From: Coccinella septempunctata
Lineage: Eukaryota; Arthropoda; Insecta; Coleoptera; Coccinellidae
Length of the DNA: 64,000 nt
Direction of reading: 5' to 3'
NCBI RefSeq assembly: GCF_907165205.1
Contig: NC_058190.1
Span: 15,012,001 to 15,076,000, forward strand
Below, in pieces: positions 11,431 through 23,800 of the stretch. Below the pieces are notes generated by a model. That model made no database searches. It saw nothing but the letters and a program-made list of their open reading frames with translations, and had not been told where the DNA came from. Within the stretch, counting starts at the first letter, position 1, and each line of letters starts with the position of its first letter. Both the position numbers and the translations under genes were made by a program.

Positions 11431-12384
11431 CCTCACTTTCACTTGTTAGGAAAATAACTATTTCATGTTTAAATACGGCTCTGTCAGCATAACTATTGTA
11501 TGAGAGCAAAAAATGAAACCACTATCACTAGTAATATCACAGATGTACTTATACATACATCCAGTTTTGACTGCTTCGGCAACCAGTATGAAAGAAGCCA
11601 CAAGTTCCAGCCACACGTTTGCCTCGGCGCCTCGGTGAAGCGTGCGGCGCAAGCGGCATATCGCAATTCGTAATCAAGACTGCTACGGGATTGACATAAA
11701 AAATCAGAAATGTAATATTATAATGAAGGATATTCTCGAAACGGAGTGGGGGTACTAAATATCTACAACCATTCTTGACTATTTCTAGGAATGAATAACG
11801 AGCCAGTGGGTCATAATTTTTCGGAAACACTAGTTGGGGGTAGTGGGGGGTGAATTCTTGCCCGACAAAATCGAGGGTTATTTAGGTTTCGAAGAGCATC
11901 TAAACTAAAATATATTCACTGAAAAAAAAATTCAAATATTTCGATTTTATCCGACATAATTTTTAAGAAACAAAGGTTAGGGGAAGGGGGGGAGGTCGAC
12001 TGAAAGGAGTTTAAGGTTTTCTCCTGGCAAATCTATAGAGTAAGAACCCAACTACACCAACCTTGTTATTCTTGCATATTTCGTTGAGTTTTCTTCAGAA
12101 GTCTCATACCACCTTAGAATCGAGAATATAAGTGCTCAGTGCTTTGATCCAAGAAGATATAAAAAGGAGTCGCAATAGGATATCCGAAAAACTCGGACGA
12201 TAAATTCAAACGCACACTGGCGTCGCCGTGCTGTAAATTTAATTCTCATCCACTAATGCCCGGTTTCTGGGCCCCATTTATCGGAAGATAATCTATACGA
12301 TGAACTTGATGGACCGATAACTGGTAATTTCAGTTTCTGAGGCAACACTTGTGGAAACCGTGCTCTGATATGGATCGGAGATCT

Positions 12385-12690
12385 GGACACTTAGATCTGA
12401 TACTGTGGAAGTGGATTACCTCAGAAGAAGTGCGAGCATGTCACGAGTGGAGAAAAGTACAAATAACGAAATTAGTAATACAATGAAAGTAGAGGAAACG
12501 GTACTAGAACGGATAGAAAAAGAGGTCAGAAAGGATTTGGCTACGTACTACGAATAGTACGAATGCTAGAAGAAAGGCTGGCGAAAAAAGTTTTTCAACG
12601 GAACTCTATCGGTAGAAGAAAACGGAAGAGACCGAGAAAATAATGGAACGGTACTATGAAGGAAGCGATAGAGGCACGCTACTTGTGTGC
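12385..12690 (+). pseudogene. C-terminal fragment of a non-LTR reverse transcriptase
   Basis: Broken frames give the typical tail of insect endonuclease-reverse transcriptases: a YLRRSA.MSR.. start, N.EI...M.VEETVLERIE, then GYVLRI, RLAKKVF and finally GRRKRKRPRK.W. Several frameshifts are present and no upstream RT core is visible, so this is an isolated degenerate 3' fragment. Confidence 0.65.
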
Positions 12691-12759
12691 TTGTATAGAG
12701 CTCAAAAAGTTTTATAAAAAAGTCCGCGATGACATATATCTTACTAACGAGGATAAACC

Positions 12760-13071
12760 ACGATAACCAATTTTAACATTTTATTTCAATCCAAAATAAG
12801 GTTCCGCTTGAAGAGGGCTTTCGAGTGACATAAAATTAATTGACCCTTATCAGCGGCATTTATTCCTGATCAGAAATGCTCTTCACAGAATAGTTTTCTA
12901 ACGGATATTTTACGTTGAAGAAATACGAATTTAGGCAAGAAATAAAATCTACCCGAATCGAAGAGTCACGTGACGGCTACTTCAGGGCGAGGTTATATGA
13001 TCATTTAGATTTGCACTAGGATTGTGATAACGTCGTAGGCCATAGCTGAATCGAGGCAATAGGTAATTGTA
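12760..13071. other. short unassigned spacer
   Basis: I see no gene or repeat boundary in this stretch before the TIR element begins. Confidence 0.35.
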
Positions 13072-14843
13072 CAGGGTGGGCAAAATTCATTGTCTACTGA
13101 AGAGATCTCGAGAACTATAGCAGCTAGAAGAAAACGGACGACACATTCTATAGCTCTTTTTTTCTTTACTAATCCTAAACTGAAAACAGATCTAGCATAA
13201 TGTTCATAAATTCTGAGTTATGAACGAAAATTGAGAAATTGTCAATTTCAATGAATCTGAATAACTCGCTTATTTGAACTCGTATTCGAAATCTGTTATT
13301 ACATTCTACAGGTACTTCTTTATGAGGAATTTGAATAAGATATTATTCAATTTTTTGATCCAGTCATTTTCTAGATACTACAGGGATTTCTGATTATTCA
13401 AATATACGCTATAGTTGAAAGTTCTTTCATCTTGCTGCAATTTTTTTGCTGATTTCAAAAATGTAACACATGTCGCTATTCACATGAATATAACATAACA
13501 AAAAAAATTCAATACTTTTTCCTGCTTTTTAATTCAGTATTGAATTTTCAGTAGGCTGTCGTAACCATAGGGACCGTTGAAAATGCATTTTGGTTCGGGA
13601 ACTCCACATAATCATATGTGAACTCAACCTTCTGTGATAGGAATCACCGACTGTCGAATAATTATTTCTTTTATATAACGATATCGATATCCTTTAAAAG
13701 ATAGTAAAAGACTTTCATCTGATTATTAAAGAAGGAAATGTATTCAATTATCGTTTTTCTATTTATGAAAGAAACTTAAAGAACAGAGACGGCTGGTGCC
13801 TTTAAGGAGTGGGTCGACCAGACCCAATATACACAGGGGAATATCCTGGAATAAAATTAATATCTATTTTTTCAACCAATAACTGGAAATGAAAAAGTGG
13901 AATCGCACCATAATCTTTGTTTTTCTAAAATTAAATATTGATATATTCTTTGTCAATTAAGTTTCTAAAGATAAGTTGGATGGGCTTGAGGCTAAGGGGT
14001 GGAAATATTCAATTTTATTTACCAAAAATAAGTCCAATCAGAACTCAATTGACATGACAATTGACATCTTGATGTTAAGTTATTGGTTGAGAAACTATTA
14101 ATTGATAAAAGGAGAAGGTAATTGAAAAGCAATTGGTGGGTTTCAGCGACTTCATGTTCGATTAATATTGAAGAAATATTAACTTATGCCCCACCCTGTA
14201 GATAAAGTCTGATTTTCTTTATACAACCCCAGTGTATAAAAGTTTCGTTTTCAATGCGATATATAGGCTTGATTTTAGAAAAAGAATGTACTACACTTCT
14301 TTGTTTTTGCCAAGCTTTTGAATACTAGTTTTATTCTTATTCGAGGTCTTTCTGTAAATACCGATAAAAAATTTATTACAACACAAAACATCAACGTCAA
14401 CACAAATCAAAATTTTAAGTTCACTGAAACACATCTACAATTTCGATTTTGTGTGATAATGTACGTATTTTTCCTTTCTTTATTTCACCATTCCTCCTTC
14501 TACTGTCACATGATCTTGTGACAAGACGAAAAGTTTGTTTCTATTTGCTACTACTCCAATTAGTCAACAATCCAAGAAATTTAGAATCCACTCAGATTAT
14601 CAGAATTCAAGAAATGAATCGAAGAAAACTAAACGCGTGCGACCCTATCTCTTATTCTACGACACTGACCTAATTCAATTCATAATATATGAACAGCGAT
14701 GCGAATGCGATTCTTATATCACCACTCCGAGGCTCGGCCGGCCGATCTTACGCGTATTCAAGAAGCTTCGAAATCACCGTGCCCTTATAAATTTACCAAG
14801 AAATACGAATTTTTATGGTCAAAAAATCACTAAACTATTCTTA

Positions 14844-14994
14844 AGCCCATTTGTAACAGCCGAAAATTCTCTGGAGAATTCTCTACCAAATGGTAAGAAT
14901 TCTACCGAGAGTGTGTATGTAACGGTACATAATTCACGGCGCATGAAATCTCGAGTAAATTTTCTAGAGAATTCTCGGCTGTTGCAAACGGGCT
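14844..14994. mobile_element. 151-bp PIF/Harbinger-like MITE
   Basis: The ends AGCCCATTTGTAACAGCC and its imperfect complement GGCTGTTGCAAACGGGCT are flanked on both sides by TTA (14841-14843 and 14995-14997). A 3-bp TTA duplication is the PIF/Harbinger signature. The subterminal GAATTCTC blocks also mirror each other. It is nested inside the 13072-16514 element. Confidence 0.75.
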
Positions 14995-14997
14995 TTA

Positions 14998-15350
14998 TAC
15001 GGTACGAATATCCTTTTTCTAAAATAGACATAATGTTCAAAAATTAACTATTCATTTAATAATTTTTTTTTCTTTTTTTTTGGTTTTGTATTGATCACTG
15101 ATTGATGTTTTAGTTTTAATGTATTTTATTCACAACCCACTAAATTTAAATAGAGGGTTCTATTTTTGGATCACTATATCTGTATGTAACCCCTTAGCAT
15201 AAATAAATAAATAAATAAATAATAAAAAAAATCTGACTATAATTAGGGATATATTATATTTTCATCGATTAAACTACTCTTAAACGGTACGAATACGTTC
15301 ATTTCTAAAATAGACATAATATTTAATGATTAACTATTCATTTGATAATA
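14998..15350 (+). repeat. direct repeat of about 64 bp flanking a retroposon-like insert
   Basis: A block beginning ACGGTACGAATA and ending in ATTAACTATTCATTT occurs at about 14999-15060 and again at 15283-15350 with a few differences. Between the copies lies a T-rich stretch followed by an AATA microsatellite and A-run (about 15199-15230), resembling the tail of a short retroposon. The repeats are longer than a normal target duplication, so the origin is unclear. Confidence 0.5.
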
Positions 15351-16516
15351 TAATATCTTATATCTTGTAATCTAGAAATATGAAAACTAAACGCCCAAAC
15401 AATAGCAAGGTAGGCCCAACTCGTGCTGGCCGACCGAGTATGTATCTAGTAGCGACGTAATACGATGTATTGTACAGTTCAATTTGGTGATAACTGCGTG
15501 CGACGTAGGTGCTGTATAGTACCATAACTTCAAGCGTTTCGCTAGGCTAGTGCGGCTGGCCGAGCTAGCGTCTTAACCTAAGGAAAGAGATATTCGAAAT
15601 AAACTAATTCAGGGCGACTGGGTCATGTTGATCGAAATAAGTTGTAGTACGTTATACTAGGGAATTAATCGAGATTTGAATATCGAAATTGATCATTTGG
15701 AATAAGTTTTGAAGAATAAAATAATTATAATTATTTTCTATTTCTCGATTATACCCTGACGAGCCGCCATTGTTAAAGAGTCAGTAATATGAATTAAATA
15801 CGATACCTATCAATAAGTATAATTTTCACAAAAGAAAGATGATGAAAAATAGGTACTTCTGTCAACGGTAGTGTTCGAATTGTGAATCATCCTAAGATAA
15901 GCATGCCAAACATCGCGAGAACAAACGATGGCCAATCATCGAAGTATTTATTCAGCAATCCGTGATTCCAATCATAGAGGCTCAGGTTCACAAAATTTTA
16001 TGCATATTCAAGGGTGGCTATGGTGAGCCAGCCTACTTATAATTCAACAGAGAATTTAAAAGCAGGAAAAAGTAATTAATTTTTTTCTCGTGTAACATTC
16101 ATGTGAATAGCGACATATGATACATCTTTGTAATCAGCAAAAAAATTGCAGCAAGGTGAAAGAACTTTCAACTATAGTTTAGCTTTGAAAAAACTGAAAT
16201 CTCTGTCGTATCTCTAAAATGACTGGACCACAAAAATTTAATAATATCTTTTTCGAATTCCTCATAAAAAAGTGCCTGTAGAATGTAACAACAGATTTCG
16301 AATACGAGTTCAAATAAGCGAGTTATTCAGCTTCATTTAAAATGACAATTCCTCAATTGTCGTTCATAACTAAAAATCTATTACTGTTAGGCTGGATATG
16401 TTTTCAGATTTTGAATAGTCAGTAAAAAAGAGCTAAAGAATATGTCATCCATTTTCTTCTAGCTGCTATAGTTCTCGAGATCCCTTCAATAGACAACGAA
16501 TTTTGCCCATCCTGTA

Positions 16517-17780
16517 CAGTGCATCCCATTTTGGGTGAGAGAGCCAGGTTTCTCGCTTTTTATTCAAGTTAGAGCCTTGTGGTATTCACGTTCCTTTCCT
16601 ACTTTTTTCTGAAACACAAGTTGGCCTAATCAGATTATGCATAACTTCTTTTGTCTCCGAAGTTATTAGAAATAATGCTGAGCTAAAAACTACGTCTGAT
16701 ACATAATTCTGCGTAGGATCCAGTGGCGTACTCTTTTTTTTTCGTGGTATGTTTTTGAAGATACGACACAAACCTATATTTTTTTCAATGGAACACCCTG
16801 TATTTTATTACTTCATTGAATTCTTTATTTTTTTCCCTTCAAAATGATGTATAATACTATATGGTAGGATGTTCAGAAACGCTAAAAAACACTAAAATAT
16901 CACATAATAATGATTTTTTGTTAGTGGACCATGGCATTCCCGTATAAAAGAAGAATCAATTCGATAATTTTCATTTGTGATTTTAATTTATAGGAAAGTA
17001 AGCAAACAAAGATAATACACCCATCACTAACACGAAAAACAAAACGTAGGTACCTACCTAATAGCAACTAATGAACAATACGAAAATTCATAATACCAAT
17101 TAGATACCGAAGAAATACCCAATAAAATATTTATCATTGATGAAAATTGTCACCATTGCATGTTTTCTTGATAATTAAACTGTTCAAATTGCTGTCTATT
17201 TTCCCTAATACATAATTGACAAACCTTTTCAATATGCCTGAGCGAATCTTCTGACAAGTGGAGGTTGTTTTCAGTTTTATTTTTCGTGAGAATTTTCGTT
17301 ACTGTCGCTGATAATTTTTTTTATTTTTGATTATTGTTGTTGATTGATCATTATTACTTTTCAATTTCTTTCTCGGAGTGAGGTTTGTCGATTTTCTTGA
17401 TATTGAATTTCTTGAATTATTCTGTTTATATCTACTAGTGTTTTACAATGAAATTTTATGCGACCCAGGCCCAAGTGTAAATAAATAAATTAGTATTCTT
17501 AAATTATTCCATTACGTCGTCAGTTTTTTCATGAAAATAGGCTAAGAATTGCTTGTAATTCAATGAAAACCCAACAAATCAAAGCTTCTGTTTTTTTTTT
17601 CAAAAACATTTTTTGTTGAATCTGATAAATTATATCACGTCATTCCAAAAGAACTATGGATTTTTTTACGAAAATGATGTATTTTTGAGAAAGCGAATGT
17701 TGGAAGAAATTTTATTTGAACAAAAACCTGGTTCGGTAAGGAATATTCCATAACATGCCAAAATATTAGATATATATTAC
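16517..17780. other. Claspin intron downstream of exon 7, no further exon recognised
   Basis: This is AT-rich sequence with no minus-strand exon that would continue Claspin. A decayed CACCCTGTA motif near 16792 is another CAGGGTG-type transposon end. Confidence 0.4.
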
Positions 17781-17843
17781 CTCAGATTTGTCAAGCGATT
17801 TATCTCCCTCTTCAATTTCAGGATCCACAAACTGTAACAAAAT
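17781..17843 (-). CDS. CLSPN: Claspin exon 7 (small)
   Basis: Sixty-three bases encode 21 residues with an EIEEGDKSLDKSE end, between a TTTCAG acceptor and GAG|GTAATA. The phase is 0 at both ends, matching exon 6. An alternative in-frame acceptor 12 bases further in (exon start 17831) would give 17 residues. The exon is too small to prove on its own; fit of phase and acidic composition support it. Confidence 0.65.
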
Positions 17844-20800
17844 CTGAAATTAATTGCTGACGAAATAGTTCTACATAATTGCCAACTTTTGTTATACAGG
17901 ATGCAGCATAATGCAATCCCAAATTTCAGGATAGAGTTCAACGGGTTCCTTCAATTATTCCGAAAACGAAAAGTTTTCGCCAATTTTTGCTGTTTTGAAA
18001 AAACTCCTTCAACTTTCATCAACTGTATCTCGGTTGATAATAGGTTTAAGAAAAAGTTTATGAATACAAAATTGTATCAAATTTAATACAACTTTTAAAA
18101 TCCACATTATGGCCAGAAACTGCTTAGTTTACAAGTCATGAGCGTAAAACCGAACAGAAATTCGGAGGTTTTTCGGCCCTCCAAGAGTCGACAGAGTCAT
18201 AAGAAAAATGATATTCATACCTTTAAACCTGAGGTGTTCAAATTTCTAAGACCAGTCATATAGGTAACAGGAGTAGCAAAATGATTTTCCGATTTGTGGG
18301 GGGATAGGACTAATTCAGTTGTTTTGTAATTGGTTGGCTGAACGGAAGTCAAAAAGTTTTCACTATAATTGTTCTTTATCACTACGTCCGAAATTTTGTT
18401 TGGAGCATTGTCATCATCCGAATCGTCGTCAAGAGGCCTGATAATTCTCTTCAGAACTTTTTTTTTTTGGGCGGTTTCTTCATGATCTACTGTTTCCATT
18501 TCTTCCTCCTCCTCAACTTTTTCATCTTCTTCTTGTGTCTCATATTCTTCTTCTTCTTCCTCATTTTCCTCAGGTAGACCTTCCTCATCATCATTTCCCT
18601 CTAATTCACTTTCTTCAGCTTCTTCATTCACAAAATCCGATTTTCTTCGTATGTTTTCTGACATATCACAATCATTTTCTTCTAATTCTTCTTCTGGATC
18701 TGTAAAGTCTTCTTCATCTTCATCATCCAATATGTCTTTCGTATCGAATTTCTCATCTTGAATTCAAATAGAATGAATTTTATATTTAAATGAAGGAGTA
18801 TTATGAAGCGCTGTTTAGGTCAAAATTGTTCTAGCAAACAATAGCTTTGTTTTGGTTCGCACTTGAGGCGGTAGTGGAGAAGCAATGGTATGGGAAGCTA
18901 CTATGCAAGAGCTTATGCTGAATAAATAAATGCGACTGTTTTGAACCGTTCTGGAACCATCCTCAAAGCAAACCAAAACAGGCCTAATTTATTTTTCAGT
19001 CCAATATCAATTGGCAAATATATTAAATAAAAATTATTCATATATCGCGTTCAAGCGAAGTCAGTAGTAGAAGGGAGAGTGACTAATTGGCAATAACAAT
19101 GGTACACTTATCGTTATGCACGTAGCTAATAGCTATCTATCAACAAAGAGTAACAGTTGTTACAAAGAGTAACAGTTGTTACAAAGAGTAACAGTTGTTA
19201 CAAAGAGTAACAGTTGTTACTCTTCGGAGAAATTCACAGTTGTCAAGTTGAAGATTAAAGTACTTTTTTGTCTAGCAGTATTTGAAGAACGTCGAAACAT
19301 TGTAAACAACGTTTTGACGTTATTTGAAAAAAAGCTAATTACCAAAGATAGTCTTCAATACTCACTTCCACAACCAAGGAAGAAATCTCCTTAATGGCAT
19401 TCTAACAATTCTTAGGCTAGGTTCCAATCGTATTTAATCGAAATGTTGGAACTGTTATTTCAGGTTATGTAGGAGAGAACGACATCCTTTACACGGTTGA
19501 TAGTCTAATCTAACTTCACGAACAGAAATATTTCCAAATAAATGAACAGAAACACTACATTACTAGAGTAATGTTTCTCTAGTTTGTTTTAAATTTCGAT
19601 CGTTGATTGCACTACCCAAACCCAATCCCAAGTTTATCACTGATACCAAAGGGTAACAACAACTATAACTTACTCTGTTAGTATTTGCATATATACAAAT
19701 ACATTTCATCAAATAAGAATCTTTACTTCCACAAACATTAAGAATCTTTACTTTCTTTTTCAACTTAACAACTGTGAATTGCATCAGAGAGTAACAACTT
19801 TAACTCTTGGTGAAGATAGCTATTAGCTATCTTCATAACGATAACATTGCCGCTGCTAATGCTATTCACTAGCCACTGTCTTTACTATTGACTTCAATTA
19901 AACGGGTTGCCAAATACTTTATCTCTTCGAAACTCGCGTGGGCTGCGCCAGCTCTTGGCGGCGTAAAATAGTTTGAATTATAAAATATTTGGATTCATAC
20001 CGTTTGGGTCAAAAGTATCTCAATATATATAAATTATTTTTCGTCAATATATTTGTTAACTGAGCTAATATTTACTACTCTGGGTACGGATATATATTTA
20101 TATACAGTGCCGCTGCTAATGCTATCCACTAGCCACTGTCCTTACTATTGACTTCAGTTGAACGGGTTGCCAAATACTTTATCTCTTTGAAACTCGCGTG
20201 GGCTGCGCCAGCTCTTGGCGGCATAAAATCGTTTGAATTATAAAATATTTGGATTCATACCGTTTGGTTAAGTATCTCAATATATATAAATTATTTTTTG
20301 TCAATATATTTGTTAACTGAGCTAATATTTACTACTCTGGGTACGGATATATATTTATATTTGGAGTAAAAATATATATATATATATATATATTCGCTAA
20401 AACACTTTTGACCTAAACGGCGCCTCCTAGAGTATCCTCACCATTATCTGTATCTCCATCAAGTTTTTCACAATCGTTCTTTTTTATCAGTTTTTCCCTC
20501 CATAAATCCGAGCGTCTCTTTGCCATCTGATATTGAAGTTCTTCACGCAATTTTTGCATTCTGACTCCAGGTTTCTCTAAGGGCTTCATATCTGCATCCT
20601 CGTTTTCCTCCATTTTCAAAGATAAGGTTTCTCTATGTATTTGGCCATCCGCAACACTCGTAATGCTAAAGATAGATGAAAGATTTCACACAAAACTCGT
20701 TAGAACACAACAGGAATCAAGAGCGACAAGTAATAGACAAATTTGAATAGTGTTTCCGACTAAAATACGCCAAGGTCCACAACCACTCATGGAATTTAGT

Positions 20801-23800
20801 TTTCCAGAACTTTCGAGAGAAGACAATTTTACTTTTGGTTGGTGAGGATTTTACTTTCCCTACCTCATTTGACTATCATCCAGTCTGTATATATGGGTCG
20901 ACGGATACATAATTTCGAACGTTAGCTGATACTTCTCATCAGAAGTTGCTCAGCTGCTGAGAACACCTTTCATACAGATATAATAAAAGTGATTCTGCTA
21001 CTTTGTATATTCACATTCATAAAAGCACTCGGTTGGTCATGGAAATTACAAACATTCCACCCTGTATTGTACGAACATATGAGGTTATGGCGATTGTCGA
21101 AACCTTCTTTTAAATAACCACTATGTTGTTCCGTTCTAAGTAAAAGTCTGAGTTACTATACTCCATATTTTAGCCATGGAAATTTGACACATTCCACTCT
21201 GTATAGTACGAAAATGTGGGGTAATGACGCTTGTCAAAACATTTTTGGGTTTTAAATCAGAGCTATGTTGTCCGTTCTACGTAAAAGTCTCCGTTTTTAC
21301 GTATTTTATCATAATGTCGAATCAGTTCGGAAAATATGAAGTCGAAAATATGTGACGAACATAATTGACGTTTATACAAACTATTTGACGGCATACCAAA
21401 TCTAGTTATTTACCATAGACTTATAATACATGGACTCACTGTCACGTGACTTTTCAGTAGATCGAGGTTGGGTGCATTAGAGAGAGGGGCTTATGCGTTC
21501 TAATCGAATAAGAAAGAGATGAACTGATTCCGTGTGGGCAATGTCAAAATCATATGTGACGAAGACGTTGCCCATAAGGGCAACAATCTATGTATGTATG
21601 AATATATTGATTATTATTCACATTATATTTATTCTCGAATGAAACTCACATAATTTTTATATTTTCCATTTCGAAGGAATGTTAAGGAATTCCTGTTTGC
21701 CTTCTCGGAAGCTTGTTGAACATTTATTATGGATAATTTTTACATCTCTCTCACAGGCGGAGTCCATGTTATTATAAGTCTATGTTATTTACATGGAAAA
21801 TACAAGAGATCAGTTTTTAACTATATTTAGTTAAAAAATTTAGAAAATTGAATTATTGACACATAATATACAGTAACGTGGGGAAAGTTAATTCTTCTTT
21901 GGCTGGAGGTTGAAGACGTTACATCAGTTGTAGATTTCAAAAAAAAAAAATCAACCCGAAGATGAAATGCATCCCATGCAATGGTAGGGAATGGGTACCT
22001 ATCACTCGAAGGAATAAACGGATAGTTACAAGAATATTGAATTCTTCAACAAAAATCATCTTGCATCAATGGAAGTCAAAATAATTACAAGAAGTTTCAA
22101 GGCCCCTTTACCCAAAAATTTCACCTGAAATAACAATTAACAGGACAATTGTTCGTATTTAAGGCTGTTTATTTTTAATACTTTTATTTAATAATAATAA
22201 TATTAACTAGGATACAAGGTTCCAGTCTTCTGAAGCCGTTTCGAAAATATCGAGGAATTTGTTATTGAGTTGCAAAACATGTAACCCCCTGTATCTTGGA
22301 GATGAAGCTTTTCCGGACATACTCCTACAGGACCCTTTCCGACTCCAAATCACACTAGAAGAATACCCCGAAATTATTCCCCATGTTAGGAAACACCCTG
22401 TATATCTGCTCTGAATTCAAAAATGGCTTCAAAGTCTGTGGCGGCTCGTGGTCATGAGAGCTGAGAAGGCTAAAAGTTTTCGAGGAGTGTCGGAACAAAG
22501 TCTTCTCAGTCAATTTTTCCTTATTGGAGTGAACTGTGAAAACTAATTTGGAACTGAAATTCCAGCGAGTTGGAGCAACCGTTGGCAGTCGTCTACCGCA
22601 TATTTTATTCAAAACATAAGTCCGCTTAGTCGATTTTGAAAAAAAATGCACAGCCATATAATGTAGAGAAAAATACCAGACAATCTTTTATGCTGTTGCA
22701 GCCTCTACTTAAAACTAAATTTAGAGCATGCGCATGACAATATTTAAAAATGGCGTTTGGTGCTATTGTCTTTATTTTACGTTGGAGTCCAGTTAGATGA
22801 CCCTCCATAACCGCAGCCCCGTCGTACGTTTGGGCAATGAATTTGTTTTGGAAATCGTATTGTCCGCATTCATTGACCAAAAATTCGAAAAGATTTTCGG
22901 ATGTTCGACCTGCAGAAACGTCATGAAATCCTAGGAACCTTTCAACAACTTCACCGTTTTTAACGTATCTAAATACAATAGCGAGTTGAGAAGCGCATGA
23001 AATATCTGTCGTCTCGTCTATCTGCCAAGAAAAATAAGGTGTATTATGAATTTCCTCGTCTATTTGTTTCTTCAGAATGAATTTTACGCTCTCAATCAAA
23101 TCGGATGAATGAAAATGATCTGAATAGAAGGAACCTCAACCGCCGTAGCCAAGTTCTGAAAAATGCCCTGAAAGATCAAAGAACAAGCAGATGGAACAAA
23201 AGGATTCAAGAACTGAATACAATCGATCATTCTGCATGGAGAATGCAAAAAAGCCTACGAGAAGAAAAGACTAAAATTCCACCCCTACACGGAGAAAGGG
23301 GAATGGCGTATACTAATACTGATAAGGCAGATGATGCATTGGCGGACTCGATCGAACGAGAATCGAGAATAAATTACAGGATAGACGACGATAATGAAGA
23401 TTTGGAAGAACTGGTTGAAGAAAATGATGGAGAAATGGATGAATTACCAGCGGCTGCTGAAAAAGACAAGCCAACATCGCCAAATGAAATCAGGGAAATA
23501 ATTATTAGAAGTTTGAAGAAGAGGAAAGCTCCCGGAAGCGATAAAATAACGAATGTTATGTTAAACAAATTACCTAGAAAAGGTATAGCCGCTCTAACAA
23601 ATATCGCGAATGGAATCATGGGGACAGAACACTACATAGAAAAATGGAAAACAGCGGAAGTCATAGTATTCAATAAACCATTCAAAGAGAAGAAGTTCCC
23701 AGAAAACGATAAGTCTACTCTCGGCGTTAGGAAAAGTAGTAGAAAGGATTATCGCCACGAGGCTAAATGAGGAAACCGGAAATCTGAAACTGATACTACC

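Larger units (their letters stand above)
13072..16514. mobile_element. 3.4-kb TIR element, TA-flanked, CAGGGTGGGC ends
   Basis: Inverted repeats of about 460 bases (13072-13532 and 16055-16514) begin with CAGGGTGGGCAAAATTC and end with its complement. Each is flanked by TA (13070-13071 and 16515-16516), the target preference of Tc1/mariner-type elements. The 2.5-kb interior contains a Harbinger-like MITE and a direct repeat (below) and no recognisable transposase, so it appears non-autonomous or gutted. Confidence 0.8.
18808..20423. mobile_element. fold-back element filling Claspin intron 5
   Basis: The terminal inverted blocks (GCGCTGTTTAGGTCAAAA at 18808-18825 and its near complement at 20406-20423) enclose nearly the whole intron. 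Further inverted blocks inside (19108-19250 against 19750-19845) and the duplications listed separately make a composite palindromic structure. The right end lies only 18 bases inside the intron from the exon 5 splice donor. Confidence 0.6.

Noticed and set aside
11153..11509. Three overlapping open frames on both strands
   Set aside because: They result from high GC content in the 11190-11430 patch, where stops are rare; there is no domain match.
14535..15047. 170-residue plus-strand open frame
   Set aside because: It crosses the Harbinger-like MITE at 14844-14994 and a direct repeat, so it is a chance frame.
16586..16771. Candidate next Claspin exon on the minus strand
   Set aside because: No acceptor/donor pair in the required phase and no acidic or Claspin-like composition.
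19143..19218. CRISPR-like repeat array
   Set aside because: The repeats are adjacent with no spacers, and the genome is eukaryotic.
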